NCBI GenBank assembly: GCA_037783415.1
Contig: JAZGTN010000192.1
Coordinates: forward strand, 1,612,001 to 1,676,000
Origin: Leptasterias polaris
Lineage: Eukaryota; Echinodermata; Asteroidea; Forcipulatida; Asteriidae
Length of the DNA stretch: 64,000 bases
Reading direction: 5' to 3'
Positions 12,501 through 24,500 of the stretch are shown in pieces (positions within the stretch are counted from its first letter, which is position 1; the number at the start of each line of letters is the position of its first letter). Under the pieces are notes generated by a model. It did no database searches, was not told where the DNA came from, and saw only the letters and a list, made by a program, of their open reading frames with translations. A program made the translations under genes and the position numbers.

Positions 12501-15500
12501 GCTCAACGACACAAGTAACATGACCAGAACCCAAACCCGCACCCTAACAACTCATGAACTTGAGTGTGTTGCACTGTACTTGAAATTATTTATAACTTTT
12601 TATTTTGGTGTGTTTGTTTTCTTGCAGTCGATGCTGCAAGTGGCCAAGAACCTGTTCACACATCTAGGTAGGTTGCATGAGGATGTGATTGCATGGTCTG
12701 AATCCCCACCCCTTCTCAGTCCCTTTGATAGTAGTCTAGATATGTATTCCCCTGTACTCTTTGAAAATTTTGCTGAAGAGCTTGATACAAGGTTTGACGC
12801 TGCTAACACCTCGCTAAAGGAAACGCTACACGGGCATGTGGACAGTGACTCCCCACTCAATCAGATGCGATATCGGGATACGATACCCAACCGTAGCAAA
12901 GGGAGGTTATCTGGACTGGCCCGCCCTTCTCCTTACCCGATGAAGTCTACAGCTGAGGACAAGCAGAGGAGGAGAGCCATGCGGCAGTCGCCTCCGATTC
13001 TCAAGCAGCTCCACCAGCAGAAGTTCTGGCAAGAGGTGACCCCAAGCAAGACGACTTCATCCGAGGCCCTGGCTGATCTCGAGAGGGACACACTCCAGGC
13101 TCTGGAGCAGCTAGGGCACTCCGGTTACACCTCATCATCTGAGAATGTCAGTCAGGGGTCACCGACCGTTGACCCGACTGCCTACCGGAGTTCCTCTGGG
13201 GCCAGCCTTGACTACCATGATGCCTCGGATGTCTGGCAGGGCAGCTTCAGCGGAACTCAGGAGACGGAGTTCCGAGCCGCAAATGATCACGCTGATACTC
13301 GACTGATTCGTGCCTCTATAGAGAGAATCAACCAAGACCCTCCCACATCCGATGACAACACTGCATCACTCTCGGATGTTGATAGTGTACCCTCAAACGA
13401 GGAGGTCCAGCATGTGCATTTCAGTGCAGAGCCCATGAATCAGCATCACACTGGGAGCCCTGATGACGTTGAACCCCTACCCTCGGCTCTTGGTCAGCTT
13501 GGAGAATCAGAAACAAACGTCCCGATGACATCAAGTCCGGAGTGTAGCGCTTCCTCATCTCACCCTCATGCTGATTGGCTGACGGTCCCAGTGGACAGCC
13601 AATCAGGTGAAGGGTTACCGAGGCATCTTGGCAGTGTCTTAGAGTTGGATTGGTCGCCAGGTACACTGAGTGTCCACTGCATAGACCAGGCACCCTCTGC
13701 TCTGCTTCATGAGACTTGTATGTATGGTTTCTTCTAGTTGATGTTGGAGTTGAAGTTTTGGTTGGCTGTTGTATTTCTCAATTTGTTGTTGATTTAAACA
13801 TTTGTTGATGACTGCTTTTATAGTCCACTCTTCAATGATAACACACAGATGTTAGTTTAACAAACTCAGGGGTTTGGGTTTGTTTTTGCTTATAATCGTG
13901 TTGATTGTTGAAGTTCTAATTCACATCAAAGTTCTCTTTCAGTGTTGAGAAATCTAGTTGACTGTTGATATTTCAAGTGTTGGTTGGAAAAGTTTGGTTT
14001 AATATTCCGTTTGATCAACTCTGTTATTTGTTTAACAGCTATATATACATTTTTTTCAATCATTGTCTTCCGCTTAGAGCATTCCATTTATTGTTGTTCT
14101 CGTTAGAAAATTACTAACAGTTAAATTTGGTTTGTTTTGTTGGCGGTGACTATTTAAAAGTTTTGTTTTTTTCCCACTAACTGCGGTTATCAGCTTACTC
14201 ATTGGTTGATCAAATATAAATTTCGATTTTGGGGGCACTTTCATTTGATGCGCATTTCATTTTGGGAAATCAAATGAAGAAACCAATCGCTTTGAGACAT
14301 TTGCTGTATTTTAGATAAAAATATCTGAATAATTTGGACAGGGCAAGCAACTTTTCAGCTGATTAGATGATATCCTCTTTTTCTTGACTATTTAGTGAAA
14401 AACACTACAAGTTTTGGGTGTTTGGGCGCTTCCTCTTTTACCAATTAGACCTCATGCACATGACGTCATTAATGAGTAGGGCGCCCTCGGCTACAGGCAA
14501 AAGGAGGTTGCTCATTGGCACAATTCTATTATTTCAACCCAGTTTGAAGATGGTGGCGCAGTGACAGCCATTCCATTACAAAGTTGTGTGTCTGCAATAC
14601 AAAGTTTAGAAGTTTAAGCTTTTAAATTGAAAATCTTCCATACGTTTTTTTCTAAATATCATTACATACTTTGTGTTGTGCCTGAAACTTGTCTCTGATG
14701 CATTTGACTCCACATCAAAGGTTGTCGCAAAACACTCACCAGTCATAACAAGGCTTGAGAATCCACACTTCCCTAGTGAACTTACACAAGTGTTTGCACA
14801 AGATATGCCTCATTTGCTGTTGCCTTAAACACACAGCCAGATCATTATACCAAAGGATTTTCTTTTTTCTCATGCAAGATCTCAGTGCATCGGAATCGCC
14901 CAGAGCGAAGATAACATTAAAGGGGATGTACATTAAGGGCATTCTCGCGATAAAAATCCAAACATCGTTTGCTTATGTGGAGGGGGGTGATAACGAGGCT
15001 ACAAAATAACTGAAACCTTGAAATCAGTGGGCTCGGATTGACTCTTTTATTCTGTAATTGGAGGTCGGAAGGCAACCGACCAGCGACGGAGGCCAGAGAA
15101 TGGCATCAAATTTGACAGTAAACAATTAACAAGTAGAGAGGAAAGAGAAAATAAATGAAATCATTAGTACAATAAATACATGTGTGTGTGTTCACCAAAA
15201 TCTATCCAATAAAGTGAATACTTCGGCTGAAATAATGCAACTCTTTCACAAAATAGTTAAATAGTACAAATACTTGCAACGTTTTGTTTTGAATCATACA
15301 CCTGTATCTGTAAGACCTGTATTAAACAATATATCCAGCAGTACAGTGGGTTTTTACCAATCAAAACAACATATGGGATTGTCCTGATCATCTTGTCTTA
15401 AAATCCTTAAGAATTATCAGATCTATATTAAAGTCATCAGCTTAATAAACAACTTGCAGCAAATAATACACCTTGGCAAGCTATTTAACACACTATGCCA

Positions 15501-18500
15501 ATACCAATTTGACTAGTCTACCAATGACATAGAGGGTGCTGTTGTAGCATAAACTAAACTATGGATTACCATTAATTCGTCAAAATATGCCCACATTGCT
15601 CAATCAACTTAGACTTAATACCGATGCCTGTACTGTAAAATACCTATTTCACAGATTGCATTAACTTACAGGGATCAATTCTCCACATACAATAAAGTTC
15701 AGACTCGTGTTCATAAATGCACATGTACTAGCAAAACGGCATGGGCCCTGGACGGCGCCATGACAGTGTCAACAACTTTACAACTTTAACTGAACTATTG
15801 CTGAAAATTAAATATAATCCTGAGCTTGAATGGACTAATGGATAAATCTAAATGAAACTTGTTATACCCGGTTTATTGTCCTTTAATTTATATATTTAAA
15901 TCAAACTTGCAAAAAGAAGGAAATTTACCTGTAATTGGAGGTCGGAAGGCAACCGACCAGCGACAGAGGCGAGAGAATGGCATAACCAGACTCCGCCGCA
16001 TGGTGGCGCCCTCCCAACTCACCGTTCTACTGTTACTGCATCAAAAGACGACACATCACTGCCTCCACACTTATCCTACAGAAATCGTACCCTACAAAAT
16101 TGGGGCTCACAACTTTGTGTCTCACAACTTAAATTTAAAAACAGAAACAAACGTAATGAGTATGATACTGTATATTTAACTTAAACACCCTAAAGCGTTT
16201 ATTATTATTATTATATTTATTTTTTTTGCAAAAATAAATTCATGCATATTCAGTTCTCATCTTGCTGCAGGGTGAAAGTCAGTAGACTGAGCAAGTTTCA
16301 CGCGTATTTGAATGCTGGGATCCCGGCGAGGTGCTTAATTTATGTTTCCTTCACATGTGAGAGCAGTGATTTTATAATCCAAGTGATTTATAGCAGTGAT
16401 TTATCGTCCCATCTTAGAGAGCCTTATGATATTTCTGTCTTCCGTCCGTCTCTTTTCAAGATGACCTCTCCAGAAATGGACAGTCATCGTCTGGAAAAAC
16501 AAAAGCAAAAATACTTGAAACTTCTCCAAAAAAAACAAAAAAAACCCATCTATTAAACTTCATCATTGTTATAAAACCGTCACATCCACATTTATGTATT
16601 CTTGTTTGCAATAAACATGACGATGTTCTCTGCTATGTTTAAATTAAGAAAAGCTTTGTGCCCTCCAGTGGTAGGCGGACAACTACTCTCGTCCGTCCAA
16701 ATCACTTCTGTTTGCTCTGTCCCTTCTCTTTTTACCACCAACCTCCCCCCCCTTCCACTACCACCCCTTGAGGCTGACAAAGAGTGTTGCAGTTGTAATC
16801 GTACAGCAGGTTGGCCAGACAAATCAGGGTTTTTGTTTTTAGTGCAAGACAGTTGTGCTGGGGTTTTCTCAACATCCGACGTAGCGGATGTCTGTACTCA
16901 CTATGGGGAATAGAATCGGAGAAAGAAAGAGTGCAGTAACGTGCCTTTAGGATAATTAACTTGCTTGTTATCAAACTCGAGAAAGAGAAAAAGCAACGAG
17001 GGAGACTGCATATGGAAATGAACATCGAACAAGTTATTTTTCGCTTGCCTGCAGATAAGTTAAGCACAAGTTTGTTTTTTTGTAATACACTGGAGAGAAA
17101 AAGTTGCTGAATTTTGTGTTCAGAGTGCTTTGTGTTTGACAAAGTGGAAGATTTTATTCATAATTTCCTTTTTAGGTAGCGTGTTTGATTTGTTGTTGTC
17201 GACGGTAAATGGTACGTTAGTCCATTTCATGAATAATAATGAATTAATCTAGGTTAGTCATGAGCTCTTTATCAATTCTGCTAATATCTTTTTCTTGAGA
17301 TAGTTCTGTAGACAGTTATATTTTATTCAGTGTTCCCTTTTAACAGCTGTCCGCTGGCCAGATGCCAGTTAAAATACACAAGGACCAGTCAGAATTCTCT
17401 CCAAGTGGTCTGGCTGGCTAGTTCAGTGTTGAAAAGCATTCACGTTTCATTTGAAATATTGACCAGTGAAAAAGCTAGCGGACTAGTAAAATGACAAGCT
17501 GACTTGTCCCGATGGCCAGTCACTAAAAATTTTCTATTTTCTCTAAAAATGTTCTATTTTCTCTAAAAATGTTCTATTTTCTCTAAAAATGTTCTATTTT
17601 CTCTAAAAATGTTCTATTTTCTCTAAAAATGTTCTATTTTCTCTAAAAATGTTCTATTTTCTCTAAAAAATGTTCTATTTTCTCTAAAAATGTTCTATTT
17701 TCTCTAAAAATGTTCTATTTTCTCTAAAAATGTTCTATTTTCTCTAAAAATGTTCTATTTTCTCTAAAAATGTTCTATTTTCTCTAAAAATGTTCTATTT
17801 TCTCAAAAAATGTTCTATTTTCTCTAAAAATGTTCTATTTTCTCTAAAAATGTTCTATTTTCTCAAAAAATGTTCTATTTTCTCTAAAAATGTTCTATTT
17901 TCTCTAAAAATGTTACGGGCAAACCCTGCTTTTCCCTCAAAGGGAAGGTATACTTTTGGTATTCACTCTTAAAATTAATGGGGAAAAAAACCTTACGTGA
18001 TTAGAAGTACAGCAGCTTTTGACAGAATAAAGCATTTTGAGAATCATTTCACTTCAAAGTAATGTGGTTATGGAAAAAAAATATCAGTTTTTATCCCCCA
18101 CAAAATGAAACTGAGAATTGTTACTGTCAGATCTGTTTCTCAGATTGTGTATTCCAATTACGGATTATTCTTCTTGCGTGGACATAAGCGCTCTGAATTT
18201 TCGGCGATATCTCAAAAATGCTACCGCCTTTTGAAAAGAAATTTTCACAGGTTAGTTTGATTGTATATATCTACATTTATATAGGACTAAAACAATCGAA
18301 CGTTTCCAAAAACCAAAGATGTACGTTCCCTTTAAAAGTTCAATTAAAAGCGCCATAATATATTTGATAATAATATTCCCTTCTTGTGGTTTATTATTTG
18401 ATAATATATTTGAATTAAAATAAGAGGGGGAAAAAAGGAACAAAAAAAGGGCAGTTGAAGATTATGCTAAAAATTACATAGGTCGGCGGGAGGCACTCAT

Positions 18501-21500
18501 CAAAGGCAGAATTATGTTCCAGCCACACATGAATCCCCAGGGCATTGTGAAGAAAAAAAATCCACCAACTATCGAGTGGGAATCAAATGAAGAAAGAAAA
18601 AAAATGATAGAGGAGCTAAAAAGTGCACGTTTAAGGAATATGCCATTCGTGTCTAATGCTGGTTGTCACAGATCTTACGAGTGCTTGCGTACGCACGAAG
18701 GGTTTCCAAGCGCAACTGAACACATTTTATCCCTCTGGCTATGTCGACAGTGGTTGAGGTAATGAGTGAACTTCATGTCAATAAGAAGAGAGTGGATGTA
18801 GTGTGGGGGCTTTTGCTGACAAAGCTTCTTTTTTTTTTTACACATTTGACTGGAATTGGATGATATTGCTGAGTGTATGGAATGAAGGGCTTTTCACTGT
18901 TATTTGAATGGCTGGAATTTTATTCCTATGAATGTAAATCAAGTCAAACCGTGTCAGAGATTGTAAAGCTTGTGATTTTTGACTTGCCGGGATCACTCAA
19001 GTTTTGATGTCACATTTTAAAACTTTGCGTCAAGGATATATCAAAATTAGTGATTTTGAACCCCAATTTTTAATATTTAAAGCCAGATAAAAGAAATGAA
19101 ATTTGAGAATAAACTTTTGTTTTGCTTTCCCTTCAGACAAACAGAATGAATATTGATAATGGGAAAAGCATCATCAACCTTGGACAAACTGTCCAGATTC
19201 TTTTGTGTTTTCAGGAAGGAAGATTAAATAAAGAAAACTTCCCCAGAAAAATGAAAAAATTTATTTTTCCAAAAAATATAATTTCTTAGTTTTTTTCACA
19301 TTGATGCTACCCAACATTTGTTTGGTACATTTCTCTGAGTTGCTGTTTTCTGCAGATTTAACAGAGAAAATAAGCTTAAATCCTTTTATTTAAATTTTCT
19401 CCTCCACATTGATAAGATTTGTTTTTCCCTTTTTGCTTTGCTTTATTTATTTATTTATTTTTTTACATTGGCCTTTATTTGTTCCGTACACTGCCCTGAC
19501 TTGCAGTCTTCTGCAGATATACAAGAAAAAAACAAGCTTAAAATCCTTTTATTTATTTATTTTTTCTTCTCCACATTGCTAAAGAGAGTCTGTTGAAAGA
19601 ACTTGCTATTGATACGAAAGGGACCTAGAATCAGAGTGCAAACAAAACAGAATAAGAAAAGAAAAAAGACTGACAATTAACAATTTAGTGGAGGAGACAA
19701 CTGTACCTATTGACGTCAGCGTTGCTGTTCTTGCTAGCCGACATTCTTTTTTGGATGTATTCAAGGACTGCAAGTTTAATCACGTTATCCACTCACTCCT
19801 GGGCATAAGGCAGACATGTTCTGCATGTCTGTAACATGTTTTTCCACGTTTTTTTTTTATTGTTTTGTTGTTTTTGTTTTGTTTTGTTGGGTTTTTTTTC
19901 AGTGGGGGCGCAAGTCCCCAGACATGTCCAACGTTAATTAGTCAGATTTCAAGCTTGGTTGAGCGACTCAACAGCGATGTTTGTTTGCAAATCTTCACTA
20001 TACCGTCGTGTTATTTTCTGCCGTTTCATTTTTGTTGTTCTGGCTTTAAATTTAGTAAACATTTTATGTAGGGCCATGTATTCCTAATATTGCCGTTGAT
20101 TTTACTAAAGTGTAGAGCTTATTAAGTTTGTTGATGTCACATGTTTACAAAAGAGTCACAGAGCCTTGACTTGTTCTTGTACAAAGCCTAATGGAAGAAA
20201 ACAAAATCTTGGGGTCGCACTGTCTGTTTTTAACAACTTTTGATACGAAGTAAGGGGACATATCCCAAACTTATTCAGCTGTTATTTTTATAACTCTTCA
20301 ATATATATGGAAACTGTGACACAAAATATGTGAAATTCCCCTTTTTTGCCAGTGTAGTGTCTCGCCTGCCAGAAAGGTTTAGGATTGTACAAGGTCACTC
20401 TTTTTGTAAACTATGTTACATAGTTTGTAATTGATTGAATTGAAGTTGAAGTAACACATTCTTATAGAAGACATATATTTCATTTGCTAAGAGTTTTTGT
20501 TGTTTAAACCTTAAGTCCACTGAACACTAACCATCGGCTAATCCTTCTGAATCCAACTGGATGTTTTGATTGATTTGGTTGGACTGGGGACTGTACTTCT
20601 AAACTGATTATGCTATACATGGGATCATAGGCATACCACCATAATCAGAGTAAAACAGTTTGGGTGTTGAAATACTGAATGGTGTTGGACTGAGGACTGC
20701 ACTTGCATACTGATCATGCTTTAGATGAGATCTGGCAAACCACCATAATCAGAGTCCAACAGTTTGGGTGCTGAGTTATCATGCAGTGTTGGATTTTGTT
20801 AGAGTGAGGAAGTATCCTAGCAAATCACCCAAGGGAGTTGGGGCTAATCCCTTCTTGCTTGACTTCCTTTTTTCTTGTTTTCATTTTAAGAGGGGCGGCT
20901 GAATGAAAGAGCTGATGAAAGCTCTCTCTGTCTCTTTCTCTATTGATACTGGTTTAGCCATCTAACCTTATTTGAGGTTGTTTTTTATTTAATAAAGAAA
21001 AGATTTTCAAATTTGATGTTCCCTGGCCAATGATGAACTGTTTTTATGTGATAGTATTTTCGTTGGCTCTATTAACCATCATGTCTGCAATCCTGTCTTC
21101 TTTTACCTGTAGATGATGTGCGGATACTGTTGAGGGAGATCATGATGGAGGCAAGGAACCTTACTCAGGCAGAGAGGTAAGAATGACCAAGTAAAGAGCA
21201 GATTGCAGAACTGGGAACAAATTACGATGTTAAAGAATTCATGTTTATGTGCTAAAAGTATATAAAAAATACCTCCTACTGTCTGACCATTCAGTATCAT
21301 CCACTAAACTGTGGTTTTGAATGATAGATAAACTAAGCCAGCCTGCATTATGATACCATGTGGTGAATGCATCTACACAGTACACACATGTACACAGTCA
21401 ACCCTCCTACTGTGTGCCATTCAATATTTTGAATGATAGATAAACTTTATGATACCATGTGGTGAATGCATCTACACAGTCACCCGAATCGACTACCCAC

Positions 21501-24500
21501 CGCTGTTAATAAGCAAGGCTTGAGGGGGGGAGATGCCATACTATAAGCGTGCACAGTCAACCCTCCTACTGTCTAACCATTCATTTCCATCCTCTGTGAT
21601 TTTGAATGTTAGTTAAACTATGCCAGCCTACAATATGATATAAGGTGATGATAAAGTCAACCCTCCTACTGCGTGCCATTCAATATTTTGAATTATAGAT
21701 ACAATTTATGATACCATGTGGTGAATGCATCTACACAGTACACACATGTACACAGTCAACCCTCCTACTGTGTGCCATTCAATATTTTGAATGATAGATA
21801 CAATTTATGATACCATGTGGTGAATGCATCTACACAGTACACACATGTACAATGTACTGTGATTGTTAAAATGTTAGTTCTGTGCACAGTTGTGTCACCC
21901 AGTGCTAACGTTCACCCGATTGGTTTCAAATGGTTGGTCAACCCGCTGGAAAATGTCACCAAGGTTAGAAGTGTTTCAAAAATTGCACTTTTCTTAATGA
22001 TTTATGCCCATCCTGTTAAACACATCACATATAAAGTCATAACACAACATCAAAACATGATGTTTATCAAGTTGACTCTCACTGTGAGTGACATTATATC
22101 GAGTTACAATGTATTTAAAAAAAAAATTTGGAAATAATTGAGTGTGTTCAACCCAAACATTAATGTTGGACGGTCAATTCCATGGACGTTTACACTTCTG
22201 GTAGATAAAGGTGGTTGTACGTTTTAGTTGACATTTCAGGAAATGTAAACTTTTATGAAATGATGTTTCTGACATCTGAGATTTGACCTCCCCATTTATC
22301 TTAGATGCTCTCTGTTCTTAGTGGAGAATGATGAACTCGTTGCAAAAGTATTTGATGGACACGTCCTGGATGTAAGTGCAGACTCAGATCGAGTTGTTTC
22401 TTTCAGTTTCGCTTATCCAAATACTGTAACCACAGTCAGTGTGATCACAAGTCACCATTTTGCAATTCTAATGGTTTGCTTTGAACTATTTGTTAAAAAG
22501 GAAAGGAAATCATTCTGAGAAAAATGGGTCTTAACATTTTTGTTTCGGGGATGTTTTGGTTCATTACTCGAAACGGCCTTGATTTTTGACATTTTGACTG
22601 ACAAAATATTCCTCCTTGGAATGTAAAGATCCATTAGTTGTTGAAATTTTGCTCTGAAAAAGTCAGTAATGAACCAAAACTTTCCCGTACAAAAATGTGA
22701 CGACCCCTTTTTTCTCAGAATGATGTCATCGGATCTTCTGGCACCGGAAGAGTATTGAATACCATGGCAATTTACAATGTTATAACGTATGGGTAGAAAC
22801 TTTTAGATTTTTCCCCACTCACATGAGGGCTGTATCTATTGGAAAATGAGTACATCACAAAATTGAGTTTGACATTTCCCTTCCTCTTTAACATCGTAGT
22901 ACTCTATAGGGACCAACTCTTCAAATTGAGGAGTGAGTAACTTTTTGTTAATTTTAAATAGTTTTGAGGCTTTTCTCCTGTGGTCAAGTTACAGGAACTT
23001 CAAATTCTGAATCCAAAGGGTCAAGCAGGCATGGTATTCTTCCTACTTTAGTCTGATATCCGATTTTTGGGCCCTTGGAAAAATCAGAAAAATTGTGATT
23101 AAATAGCCTGAAAAGTATATTAAACCATACACCATATGAACAAGTAGGTCAGCCCTTGTGCTAAAAACATTATTATCCTACTTTTTTCCAAGCACCAAAT
23201 ATCATGCCTGATGTAGGTCAGCCCTTCTACTCAATAAAATATTCCTACCTTTTTTTCCAAGCACCAAATATCATGCCTGGTCATAAAAAAACCAATCAGT
23301 CCTTATAAAAGAGAGTTACTCTATTTTTGAAATTCTGGCTGTGTGACTTTCTGCCTAGTTATGGCCGTCCGTGTACTATATCCCTAGGACAGCAGAGAAT
23401 ATGTTAACTAAAACATTTGTTTTAAAATTTGTTTTTTATCTCAACTAGGAAATGGGTGAGGTCCGGATACCAATAACTCAAGGCATTGCTGGACATGTAG
23501 CGACAACCGGTAGGTCTAAATCTCTTCCTTTCAATGATGGCCGTATGGGGACTCTTTGGTTAAGGGCGGCAGAGGAGTTGATTTGCCGGAAATATTTACA
23601 CTGATAAAAACATAAGTACTAGTTTCTAATGCAGGCTAAAAAGTATGTGTTGCTTTCTCCGTCAAATGTTTGTTTTTCTTTCTTTGCCCGAGTTTTCCCT
23701 ACTGTTTTTCCCACATTTGGGAGGTCAGTTGCACCCCCTGCCCCCCTGGGTCATACGCCTATGCTTTCAAATTTCCTTTTCCACAACAAATGTGTCTCAA
23801 CAAAAGACAAAGACACAGCACTGTCCTTAAAGTGAGAAATATATGCATTTCAGATGTATCTTCACATTCTGTCTCTCTCTCTTCCGACTTCCCAAAACAG
23901 GCAAAATTTTGAACATCAAGGATGCCTACTCTCATCCTCTCTTCTACCGAGGTGTCGACAACAGCACTGGCTTCAGGACGAAGAACATCCTGTGCTTTCC
24001 CATCAAGGACCGCTCAAGTGAGTCTTCCCAAGGAGGTCAGGAATAATTTTGTAACCAATTTTGCCTCTTTTCCCTCTACTCATCGCAAAGAAGCACTCTG
24101 CCGTCAACTAAATGCCCAGCGGCTCATCGTATCATCCATCTTGCACATTTCTGCTTGGAAGCAACTTCTGGTTGCCTGGAGGGCCTTTGACATCTAAGCC
24201 ATTCCAAGAAGCTCTTTCAATATCTGGATAATCAGAAGCCATATTCCATAGTACTTTTTAGGTAGTTAATAGAATCTGTTTCAAGGCAGTCTGTCCTTCG
24301 GCTGATTTGCTTGGAAGCCTTGCCGCTGAGATTGAGCATCTTTGGAGTCTCTTCTCAATTAGCAATTGCTTTTCAGATACTTAAATCTAGCACAATTGCT
24401 CTCTGGGCAATCTCTGGTTTTGCTGGTGTGCTCTGGGAAGCATTGCCACTGATGAGACTAAAAATCTGGGTTATGTAGTCGCTGCTTCTTATATTGATAT

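Noticed and set aside
12457..12627. 5' part of the long ORF before the linker exon
   Set aside because: It lies upstream of a strong acceptor at 12,627 and is largely an inverted SINE fragment. Only the part after the acceptor matches PDE2A.
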